Assembly: GCA_045660445.1 (NCBI GenBank)
Contig: JAZRDR010000010.1
Location: forward strand, 62,001-126,000
Origin: Faeciplasma sp045660445
GTDB lineage: Bacteria > Bacillota > Clostridia > Oscillospirales > Ruminococcaceae
Length of the DNA: 64,000 bases
Direction: 5' to 3'
Part shown: piece after piece, positions 1 to 6,200 of the stretch
Layout of the letters: every line of letters begins with the position of its first letter
Position numbering within the stretch: position 1 is the stretch's first letter
Made by a program: the position numbers and the translations under genes
Notes under the pieces: model-generated
Databases searched by the model: none
The model's input: the letters and a program-made list of their open reading frames with translations, nothing else
What the model was told of the DNA's origin: nothing

Positions 1-2
1 AC

Positions 3-257
3 GAAAACTTCTTTATTGGCGATGGTTCTATCGACGGCTTTAAGTGCCATGAAATAAGTTTATATTTTCTAATGAAACCCCGTGGCACCATGGAGATAAA
101 CTGCCACAGTTTTTGCGCAGAAGGCGCTGAGTATATGCACTGGTTGCCGATAGAAGAACTTAAAAACGTCGCAGCATATCCTTCATTCTTGTTGAAATAT
201 CTTCATGATAGACCTCAAGAAATAATCCATATTATTACCGATGATATAAATCAATAG
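3..257 (+). CDS. NUDIX hydrolase, C-terminal part (5' end outside window)
   Basis: The reading frame is open from the window edge to the stop at 255-257, so only about 84 C-terminal residues are seen. The fragment has the pattern typical of the end of clostridial NUDIX hydrolases: a beta strand of the type HEISLYFLM, an acidic stretch, then MHWLPIEELKN followed by YPSFLLKYL, the usual W-hydrophobic-EEL and P-x-FL ending. The Nudix box itself would lie upstream of the window, so neither substrate nor catalytic competence can be judged. An internal ATG at 72 is available, but the coding frame clearly continues upstream of it. The family call is by pattern; the exact function is unknown. Confidence 0.6.
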   Translation, partial: ENFFIGDGSIDGFKCHEISLYFLMKPRGTMEINCHSFCAEGAEYMHWLPIEELKNVAAYPSFLLKYLHDRPQEIIHIITDDINQ

Positions 258-266
258 CAAACATAA

Positions 267-295
267 TTGACTTCAAACTTCACACTTGCTATAAT
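267..295 (+). promoter_or_regulatory. Sigma-A type promoter of rsmA
   Basis: TTGACT at 267-272 and TATAAT at 290-295 are separated by 17 bases. The transcript would start about 20 bases upstream of the rsmA ATG at 324. This also argues against an upstream TTG start at 267, which is the -35 box itself. Confidence 0.7.
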
Positions 296-323
296 CAATA
301 TATCAAATTCTTTGGAGACTATT

Positions 324-1187
324 ATGGACAATCTTTCAAATATAGGCGTAATTAAAGATATACTTTCTCAGCATGGATTTACCTTCTCAAAAAAGCTGGG
401 TCAAAACTTTCTTATAAATCCATCCGTTTGTCCGCGAATAGCTGAAATGGGCAATGCGAAAAAGGGATTTGGAGTGATAGAAATAGGTCCCGGAATCGGT
501 GTTTTAACGAACGAGCTTTGCAAGCGTGCGGATAAGGTGGTTGCAATTGAAATTGATGACCGTCTAATTCCGATATTGCAAAAAACCCTTGCCGAGCATA
601 ATAACGTTAAAGTCATCAATGATGACGTTATGAATGTCGATCTTAAAAAACTTATCGAGGATGAATTCGATGGCTTAGAGGTTGCAGTGTGCGCAAATTT
701 GCCTTATTACATCACTTCGCCGATCATAATGATGCTTCTTGAATCTCGGCTTCCCATCAGAACCATCACTACAATGGTTCAAAAAGAGGCGGGACAGCGT
801 CTTTGTGCGCCCGTCGGCACTCGTGATATGGGTGCGGTTACTGTTGCGGTGAATTATTTCTCAAAAGCTAAGATACTCTTTAACGTTTCACGCGGAAGCT
901 TCATGCCTGTCCCAAACGTTGATAGTTGTGTGATTCAGTTCGAGCTTACTGATGACACTCCGAAAGCGAACGATGAAAAATACTTTTTTAAAGTTGTTAG
1001 GGGGATGTTCACACAGCGCCGCAAAACGATCCTTAACTGTGTCAGCGGATCTCTTGGCATTTCCAAGGAAATCGTTGCCGAAGCAATTGAAAAGACCGGT
1101 CTTAAGCCTTCTGTTCGACCCGAAGAGCTTTCGATGGATGAGCTTATCAGATTTGCTGAAAATCTTAAAGAGATTCAAGCGAAATGA
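324..1187 (+). CDS. rsmA: 16S rRNA (adenine1518-N6/adenine1519-N6)-dimethyltransferase RsmA
   Basis: A 287-residue protein of the KsgA/RsmA family, which uses S-adenosylmethionine to dimethylate two adjacent adenines in the 3' hairpin of 16S rRNA during small-subunit maturation. It shows the N-terminal KKLGQNFL signature, the SAM-binding loop VIEIGPGIGVLT near residue 50, the catalytic NLPYYITSPI motif (Asn near residue 125) and a C-terminal domain containing FTQRRKTI. Length is normal. The ATG at 324 is chosen because GGAG lies about 8 bases upstream; the in-frame TTG at 267 has no ribosome binding site and overlaps the promoter. It is a single gene behind its own promoter, followed closely by a membrane protein gene. 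Confidence 0.95.
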   Translation: MDNLSNIGVIKDILSQHGFTFSKKLGQNFLINPSVCPRIAEMGNAKKGFGVIEIGPGIGVLTNELCKRADKVVAIEIDDRLIPILQKTLAEHNNVKVINDDVMNVDLKKLIEDEFDGLEVAVCANLPYYITSPIIMMLLESRLPIRTITTMVQKEAGQRLCAPVGTRDMGAVTVAVNYFSKAKILFNVSRGSFMPVPNVDSCVIQFELTDDTPKANDEKYFFKVVRGMFTQRRKTILNCVSGSLGISKEIVAEAIEKTGLKPSVRPEELSMDELIRFAENLKEIQAK

Positions 1188-1230
1188 TAGATTAATCGCA
1201 ATTGTTGTAAAGTAATTACGGAGGAATATC

Positions 1231-1887
1231 ATGAAAGCACTTAAGAGCAATTTATTATGCGTCGTAATTATTCTTGTAATATTGGTTGTAACATCTAAAA
1301 GTTTTATTGTCGAAATGCTTATCTCGCCCTTTTTATTAGGATTGCTCTATGTTCTGATACTTAATAAAAACAAAACCGTTTTTTCTAAACCGTTGTTTAA
1401 TCCCGATGAGAAGCTTTTAAAAAGGTTTTGTGTTGGTAGGGTGCTTTTGTTCGTTGCAGTTGTCTTAACGTTTACGGTTGTAAAGTCGTTGCTTGATGCT
1501 GCGTTTGATGAAAAAAGTGGATTATTTGTTGCTTTTGCGGTGTTGATAGAATGCTTTATTACATATCTTATTTTTGCGAATAAGAATACCATCATATTTA
1601 AAAACGCAAAAAGCGTTCTGATAACGCTAGCAATTTCTGTTGTAGTCACGGTGATTTCAGGGATCTTATTCAGTAAATGTATGACCACATTTTATGAAGT
1701 CCTCAGTTCACATAAAGACGGGTCTGGAAACATGATGGGCATCATGGGAATGATAGCGGCATCTGATGCTGCTGAGAAATACCGTATTGCTGCGTATTAT
1801 GTTTGTATGATTCAAAAATGGATAATCATGAGTATTTTGATAATGTTTCACTCCAAACAAATCAACGTTAATAATTCAAATTACTGA
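1231..1887 (+). CDS. Hypothetical integral membrane protein (218 aa)
   Basis: I do not recognise the family. The protein has about five or six hydrophobic segments: two at the N-terminus (residues about 8-45), one near 70-88, one near 100-118, one near 128-148, and a C-terminal one near 188-208. Charged loops such as NKNKTVFSKPLFNPDEKLLKRF lie between them. No cysteine motif, ATPase motif or signal-peptidase site is obvious. The start is supported by GGAGG eight bases upstream. It lies 43 bases after rsmA and could be cotranscribed with it. It ends before the shared terminator at 1929. Confidence 0.7.
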   Translation: MKALKSNLLCVVIILVILVVTSKSFIVEMLISPFLLGLLYVLILNKNKTVFSKPLFNPDEKLLKRFCVGRVLLFVAVVLTFTVVKSLLDAAFDEKSGLFVAFAVLIECFITYLIFANKNTIIFKNAKSVLITLAISVVVTVISGILFSKCMTTFYEVLSSHKDGSGNMMGIMGMIAASDAAEKYRIAAYYVCMIQKWIIMSILIMFHSKQINVNNSNY

Positions 1888-1928
1888 TAATGTGTTATTT
1901 GTTAACTGATTAAAAGATTCATAGTAAA

Positions 1929-1955
1929 ATCCCCACCTTTGATGAAGGTGGGGAT
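1929..1955. terminator. Bidirectional intrinsic terminator between convergent genes
   Basis: ATCCCCACCTT and AAGGTGGGGAT pair as an 11 bp GC-rich stem around a five-base loop. A T-rich tract follows on both sides, stronger on the minus side. It sits exactly between two convergent genes. Confidence 0.8.
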
Positions 1956-1958
1956 TCT

Positions 1959-2348
1959 TTATTCTTTCATAAATATCGATACAGCAACCTCGCACGATAA
2001 AACAACGCTTATCATTACAGCCACAAGGCTGAAATATGCAACACCATACATTAATGGCATCAGCGAAGTGATAACAGCAATGATCGAGGTAATTAAAATC
2101 GTTCTATTAAGCTTTAGATTTGGCTTAAACAAGCTAATTGCGGCAATCACCAGCAATATCAGTGTTAAAATTGCAGTTAAGAGAGGGCCGAAGTTCGCAT
2201 ATCCAAACGGAACCAAATCAAAGTATGAATAAGTCTGAATATCAACGCGCTCAGCATCAGAGGCGAATCTTAAAACAGCACCATAAGGGAGCGTTTCAAA
2301 AGCTATCGCTATAATGGGGAGCATTGTTAAAATAACGCGTTTCTTCAT
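1959..2348 (-). CDS. Small membrane protein (129 aa)
   Basis: Unrecognised protein with an N-terminal hydrophobic segment (possible signal anchor, residues 4-20) and three further transmembrane stretches around residues 50-68, 80-98 and 100-123. The start at 2348 is chosen because AAGGAG stands seven bases upstream; the same frame continues upstream but overlaps the radical SAM gene and lacks a binding site. It is the last gene of the lrp-aminotransferase-ispE-radical SAM minus-strand cluster and ends just after the bidirectional terminator. No function can be inferred. Confidence 0.65.
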   Translation of the reverse strand: MKKRVILTMLPIIAIAFETLPYGAVLRFASDAERVDIQTYSYFDLVPFGYANFGPLLTAILTLILLVIAAISLFKPNLKLNRTILITSIIAVITSLMPLMYGVAYFSLVAVMISVVLSCEVAVSIFMKE

Positions 2349-2349
2349 G

Positions 2350-3243
2350 TCATTCTCCTTTCTTGTCATAAAACTCGGGGATATAAGCACTATTTGCTGA
2401 ATCGCGCTCCTGCGAAAAGCCCTTAAATCCAAGCTCATCTGCCAAATCCAACACAAAGTTATACTCAAATGTTGAAATACGCCTTGAAAGCTCTTTAAAA
2501 TCAAAGCTTTTGTGCATCGGCACGTATTGGCTCATTATGCTGAGCAAAATCTGATCGCTTTCAAAGTTTTTAGCAATAGTTTTAATCACGTTCGCAGAAT
2601 CTTTTCTTAATGATGGCAACACCAAATGCCTGATAATAACGCCTTTCTTAATGATTCCATCATTATCGAACGACGGCTTACCAACCTGACTAACCATTTC
2701 TTTGATTGCTAAAACAGCAGTCTCAAGGTAGTTATCACATTTTGAATACTTTTTGCAATACTCATCACTGAAGTACTTAAAATCAGGAAGATAGATATCA
2801 ACGTAACCATCAAGCATTTTAATAGTATCAATGCTTTCATAACCTGAGCAGTTATATACAACTGGTATTGTCAGTTTGTCTTTAATAATATCCAAAGCTT
2901 CGATTATCTTCGGAACGTGAGGAGTAGGGCTTACGAGATTGATATTGTGTGCACCGTTATTTTGAAGTTCAATAAAGATATCAGCAAGTTCATTAACCGT
3001 GATATCATAGCCTTTGTTTTCTTGAGATATCTCATGATTCTGGCAAAAACAGCATCTTAATGTACATCCGCTGAAGAAAACCGTGCCCGAACCATTCGTT
3101 CCGCTTATACAGGGCTCCTCCCAAACGTGAAGATCAGCTCTCGCAATCCTTAATTTATCGCTTTGTCCGCAAAAGCCTGTTGAGCTATGTCTATTAATTC
3201 CGCATTCTCTTGGACAAAGCTTGCATTTATTATATATACTCAT
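2350..3243 (-). CDS. PflX-like radical SAM protein
   Basis: A 297-residue radical SAM protein related to the PflX group (homologues of pyruvate formate-lyase activating enzymes). It has an N-terminal extra cysteine set (CKLCPRECG ... GFCG) ahead of the canonical CX3CX2C cluster motif in FFSGCTLRCCFCQN near residue 60, so it probably binds two iron-sulfur clusters. The middle shows the usual family segments NLVSPTPHVP and DIYLPDFKY. Its target is unknown; the family is annotated only as putative activating enzymes. It overlaps the end of ispE by four bases (ATGA), showing translational coupling, but no isoprenoid role is implied. Confidence 0.85.
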   Translation of the reverse strand: MSIYNKCKLCPRECGINRHSSTGFCGQSDKLRIARADLHVWEEPCISGTNGSGTVFFSGCTLRCCFCQNHEISQENKGYDITVNELADIFIELQNNGAHNINLVSPTPHVPKIIEALDIIKDKLTIPVVYNCSGYESIDTIKMLDGYVDIYLPDFKYFSDEYCKKYSKCDNYLETAVLAIKEMVSQVGKPSFDNDGIIKKGVIIRHLVLPSLRKDSANVIKTIAKNFESDQILLSIMSQYVPMHKSFDFKELSRRISTFEYNFVLDLADELGFKGFSQERDSANSAYIPEFYDKKGE

Positions 3244-4088
3244 ATTGTTTTTTCAACGCTAACAAAAGGAAATTCATTCTTAATGACTTGAAAAGCTGTA
3301 TAGGCCATAAACTTGTCGGTAAATATTCCATATACACAAGATCCGCTTCCGGTCATCAAGGTGCCGTTTGCACCAAGTCTTGTAAGTGTATTTTTTATCT
3401 TATAAATTTCAGCGTTATCAACAGCACATTCCAAATCGTTAGAAAGAAATTTTGTAATGTCATTTCCGCTGGAGATCGCATCAACCAAATCTTTTGTCGA
3501 CGATGATGACATAAGATTTTTATCGTCAAAAGCTTTATATGCTAAAGGAGTTGATATTCCAAAATTCGGCTTAATAAGCAGAAGATAATGCTCTTTAAGC
3601 TTTGGCAGGGGAGTTACAGCTTCGCCCAACCCCTTGCATAAAGCTGTTCCTGAAACGATACAGAAGGGAACGTCAGCCCCAACTTGAGCACCGATCGCAA
3701 TCATATCATCAGTTGAAAGCTTTGTATTAAACATCTCGTCAAGCAGTTTTATAACAACAGCAGCGTCACTCGATCCACCGCCCAATCCAGCTTCAGAGGG
3801 GATGTTCTTTTCAACAACAATCTTAACACCACAGTTTGTAATGCCAGTAAAGTCAAAAAACTTAACACATGCCTTATATACTGTATTTCTCTTATCACAG
3901 GGAACATTCGGGTCGGAGCACTCAATCACTATATCTTTTGTATCAGTCATATAAAGTGTCACACTATCATAGAGTGATATCGACTGCATAACCGATTCGA
4001 TATAATGGTATCCGTCATCTCTTTTTCCAACAACGTCAAGAGTAAGATTGATTTTCGCATATGCTTTGCCGAAAAGTTTATCTGTCAT
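3240..4088 (-). CDS. ispE: 4-diphosphocytidyl-2-C-methyl-D-erythritol kinase IspE
   Basis: GHMP-family kinase of the non-mevalonate (MEP) isoprenoid pathway, phosphorylating the 2-hydroxyl of CDP-methylerythritol with ATP. Seen in the sequence are the N-terminal AKINLTLDVVGKRDDGYH motif, the glycine-rich ATP loop EAGLGGGSSDAA near residue 98, and the C-terminal MTGSGSCVYGIF motif. At 282 residues it has normal length. I prefer the ATG at 4088; a TTG at 4103 in the same frame would overlap the aminotransferase more and has no good binding site. It overlaps the preceding aminotransferase by 11 bases and the following radical SAM gene by four. Dxs and IspA, from the same pathway, lie 50 kb away in this window. 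Confidence 0.93.
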   Translation of the reverse strand: MTDKLFGKAYAKINLTLDVVGKRDDGYHYIESVMQSISLYDSVTLYMTDTKDIVIECSDPNVPCDKRNTVYKACVKFFDFTGITNCGVKIVVEKNIPSEAGLGGGSSDAAVVIKLLDEMFNTKLSTDDMIAIGAQVGADVPFCIVSGTALCKGLGEAVTPLPKLKEHYLLLIKPNFGISTPLAYKAFDDKNLMSSSSTKDLVDAISSGNDITKFLSNDLECAVDNAEIYKIKNTLTRLGANGTLMTGSGSCVYGIFTDKFMAYTAFQVIKNEFPFVSVEKTI

Positions 4089-5265
4089 TTCGCTCAGCCT
4101 CAAGCTCTATAATGAATTCCTTAATTCTTCCGATCGCTTCTTTTAAGTGCTTTTGCGAATATGCATAGGAAACTCTTATATATCCTTCTCCGCAGTCACC
4201 GAATGCTGTTCCGGGAACTACTGCTACTCGCTTAGAATACAAAAGTTTTTCGCAAAATTCATCGCTTGAAAGTCCGGTTGACTTGATGCAAGGGAATACG
4301 TAGAACGCACCCTCAGGCATAAAGCAACTAAGTCCAAGCTTATTAAAAGCATCGACTAAGTATCTTCTTCTCGTGTCATATTCATCAACCATCTGTTTAA
4401 CGTCATTTTCACAGCTTGTCAATGCTTCGATAGCTGCATATTGGCTCACAGTAGGAGAGGACATGATACCAAACTGATGTATTTTAAGCGCTTGCTTGAT
4501 TATTGGTGCGGGACCGCACATATATCCAAGTCTCCAGCCGGTCATCGCAAATGCTTTAGAGAATCCGTTAACGTATATCGTTCTCTCTTTCATACCTTCA
4601 AGCGATATGATGGAAAAATGCTCACGTCCATATGTAAGCTCTGAGTATATCTCATCAGTAAGAACCATTATATCGGTATCACGCAAAATTTCTGCAATCG
4701 GTTCAAGATCCTCGCGTGTCATAATAGCACCGGTTGGATTATTGGGGAAGGGAAGTATTACAAGCTTTGTTTTATCAGTGATCTTTTCTTTAAGCTGATC
4801 TGCCCTGAGCTTGAAATTATCTTCTTCATTTGTCTCGATGATAACAGGAACACCGCCTGTTAATGTGACGATCGGTTTATAGCAAACAAACGATGGTTCT
4901 ATAATGATAACTTCATCGCCCGGCTCTATGATCGTTCTGATCGTAAGATCAATAGCCTCGCTTCCACCAACAGTAACGATTATCTCTTTTTCAGGATCAT
5001 ATTCGATACCTGTGTGCTTATTTGTATATTCATAAATGGCATTCCTAAGCTTGATAAGTCCTGAGTTAGCAGTGTAAAAGGTTTTGCCGCGTTCAAGAGC
5101 AACAATAGCTGCACGTCTTATTGGCCAAGGAGTGTAAAAGTCAGGCTCGCCAACGCCTAAAGAAATTACGTTGTCAAGCGTTGCGGCAATATCAAAATAT
5201 TTTCTTATACCGCTTGGCTTTATATCGCTTATAGTTTTACCTATAATTTTGCTGTAATCTATCAT
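4078..5265 (-). CDS. Pyridoxal-phosphate aminotransferase, class I/II
   Basis: A 395-residue fold-type I aminotransferase of the aspartate/aromatic aminotransferase superfamily (PatA/AspC-like). The PLP Schiff-base lysine is K237 in NGFSKAFAMTGWRLGY. Other family marks are SLGVGEPDF near the N-terminus, the LPFPNNPTGA asparagine motif and the C-terminal arginine in GYIRVSYA that binds the substrate carboxylate. The amino-acid preference cannot be told from sequence. The start has AAAGG 9 bases upstream. The gene lies 26 bases downstream of an Lrp-type regulator, a pairing common in Clostridia that suggests amino-acid-responsive control. Confidence 0.9.
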   Translation of the reverse strand: MIDYSKIIGKTISDIKPSGIRKYFDIAATLDNVISLGVGEPDFYTPWPIRRAAIVALERGKTFYTANSGLIKLRNAIYEYTNKHTGIEYDPEKEIIVTVGGSEAIDLTIRTIIEPGDEVIIIEPSFVCYKPIVTLTGGVPVIIETNEEDNFKLRADQLKEKITDKTKLVILPFPNNPTGAIMTREDLEPIAEILRDTDIMVLTDEIYSELTYGREHFSIISLEGMKERTIYVNGFSKAFAMTGWRLGYMCGPAPIIKQALKIHQFGIMSSPTVSQYAAIEALTSCENDVKQMVDEYDTRRRYLVDAFNKLGLSCFMPEGAFYVFPCIKSTGLSSDEFCEKLLYSKRVAVVPGTAFGDCGEGYIRVSYAYSQKHLKEAIGRIKEFIIELEAERNDR

Positions 5266-5291
5266 CAGTAGTATAACCTTTCAGTTGCGGA

Positions 5292-5765
5292 TTAGTTAAA
5301 GCTGCGTTCATCAGGTGCTTCTTCAACAAGCATAATTCCATTCTCTTTATATTTCTGCAGGAAGAAATGAGTAGAGGTTGACACAACACCGCTGATAGTT
5401 GCAAGTCTTTGAGCTACATATGAAGAAACTTCCTTAATGTTCTGACATTTGATTGTAACAGCAAGGTCATATCCGCCGGACATAAGAGATACACTCTCAA
5501 CCTCTGGATAAGATGCGATATGTCTTGCAATGTCGTCATATCCAACCTGAGCCTGAGGAGTTACCTTAAGCTCTATGTATGCAACAACTGCGTCTTTAGA
5601 AACGATGTCTTCATTAAATATAGTGCTGTATCCTTTGATCGTTCCGTTAGCTTCAAGAGAGGCGATCATGCTTGAAACCTCTTCCTCGGTCTTGTTCAGC
5701 ATAACAGCCAATTCAGCATTTGTAAGTCGTGCATTTGTTTTAAGCAAGCTTATAAGTCTGTCCAT
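5292..5765 (-). CDS. Lrp/AsnC family transcriptional regulator
   Basis: A 157-residue regulator with an N-terminal winged helix-turn-helix (residues about 1-55, including LTNAELAVMLNKTEEEVSSMIASLEANGTIKG, quoted here as a motif region rather than a boundary) and a C-terminal RAM ligand-binding/dimer domain (residues about 60-140). It is the first gene of the minus-strand cluster and probably senses an amino acid related to the neighbouring aminotransferase; that is inference from position. A perfect-spacing promoter lies upstream at 5808-5836 and faces away from the peptide/ABC locus promoter, about 70 bases apart. Confidence 0.9.
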   Translation of the reverse strand: MDRLISLLKTNARLTNAELAVMLNKTEEEVSSMIASLEANGTIKGYSTIFNEDIVSKDAVVAYIELKVTPQAQVGYDDIARHIASYPEVESVSLMSGGYDLAVTIKCQNIKEVSSYVAQRLATISGVVSTSTHFFLQKYKENGIMLVEEAPDERSFN

Positions 5766-5807
5766 AATAGTGTCCTTTCTACAACAAACATTAGTTTTAG
5801 TTAATAT

Positions 5808-5836
5808 ATTATATCATTTTAATGCGATAAAGTCAA
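5808..5836 (-). promoter_or_regulatory. Sigma-A type promoter of the lrp cluster
   Basis: Read on the minus strand, TTGACT (5831-5836) and TATAAT (5808-5813) are 17 bases apart, with the lrp start about 45 bases further downstream. Confidence 0.7.
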
Positions 5837-5905
5837 TCTTATCAAAATGCCTGAAAACATAAAAATATTAAACTGAAAATTGTAGTAAAAAAATAAGAAA
5901 ATCTA

Positions 5906-5934
5906 TTGACATATCTTTCTTTCCGTCATATAAT
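5906..5934 (+). promoter_or_regulatory. Consensus sigma-A promoter of the small-ORF/ABC transporter locus
   Basis: TTGACA at 5906-5911 and TATAAT at 5929-5934 with 17 bases between them: a perfect consensus. It drives the 25-codon ORF at 5989 and, by read-through of the terminator at 6078-6100, the ABC transporter genes. Confidence 0.85.
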
Positions 5935-5944
5935 ACAGTTGTTC

Positions 5945-6106
5945 TTGGAGGCAGAACGGGAACTAATAAATTATGAAAGGTGAGTATAATGCTTAAGGCT
6001 GCAGTATTTAATAATTATATATCTAATTTGCGAGTCGGCGGCATTAATGCGCCATTTCATATCTAATTGTATGTTATGCCTCTGACCATACGTCGGAGGC
6101 TTTTTT
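5945..6106 (+). promoter_or_regulatory. Attenuator-like leader: terminator with upstream mimic of its 3' arm
   Basis: GCCTCTGA (6078-6085) pairs with TCGGAGGC (6093-6100) around a seven-base loop, followed by six T residues: an intrinsic terminator. At 5945-5952, near the transcript start, TTGGAGGC copies seven of the eight bases of the terminator 3' arm, so it can pair instead with GCCTC of the 5' arm (GAGGCA 5948-5953 with TGCCTC 6077-6082, extendable by wobble pairs). That would free the transcript to continue into the ABC genes. The terminator is seen directly; the switching is inference. Confidence 0.6.
5989..6066 (+). CDS. 25-residue small ORF (leader or cargo peptide) upstream of ABC exporters
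   Basis: A short ORF with an excellent binding site (AAAGGTG, six bases before ATG) directly behind a consensus promoter and just before a terminator. The predicted peptide begins MLKAAVFNNY and ends GGINAPFHI. It has no cysteines, no signal peptide, and net basic character. It contains a Gly-Gly pair seven residues from its C-terminus, but the positions before it (hydrophobics at -5, -8, -12) do not match a classical double-glycine leader well, and neither ABC protein shows a C39 peptidase domain. It could be an attenuation leader peptide, or the secreted peptide itself. Within it lies GCATTAATGC (6041-6050), a perfect palindrome. I do not recognise the peptide. That the ORF is translated is inferred from promoter and binding site only. 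Confidence 0.55.
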   Translation: MLKAAVFNNYISNLRVGGINAPFHI

Positions 6107-6134
6107 GTTAGCTTTGAAGAGGGGCGAAGCAAAA

Positions 6135-6200
6135 ATGCATTTTATTAAATTAGTAAACGAATGTCCGCAGAAACGGAGGGATATTTATGAAATACTTTGA
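6135..6200 (+). CDS. Possible 21-codon upstream ORF coupled to the first ABC gene
   Basis: After the terminator, GAGGGG stands about ten bases ahead of an ATG at 6135. The frame encodes a 21-residue peptide (MHFIKLVNE ... IYEIL) and stops at 6198-6200, 13 bases inside the following ABC gene in another frame. The arrangement would allow translational coupling. No similarity is recognised, and it could be a chance frame: the ABC gene has its own binding site (GGAGGG) inside this ORF. Confidence 0.25.
   Translation: MHFIKLVNECPQKRRDIYEIL

Noticed and set aside
6034..6063. Double-glycine leader cleavage in the 25-residue peptide
   Set aside because: Hydrophobic residues sit at -5, -8 and -12 rather than -4, -7 and -12, the remaining core would be seven residues, and neither ABC protein has a C39 domain. 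Kept only as a remark.
5940..6106. Known riboswitch class such as mini-ykkC or a T-box
   Set aside because: Only one clear stem-loop with a tail is present and I find neither the paired ACGR loops nor a T-box sequence; the competing-arm attenuator with an ORF explains the region better.
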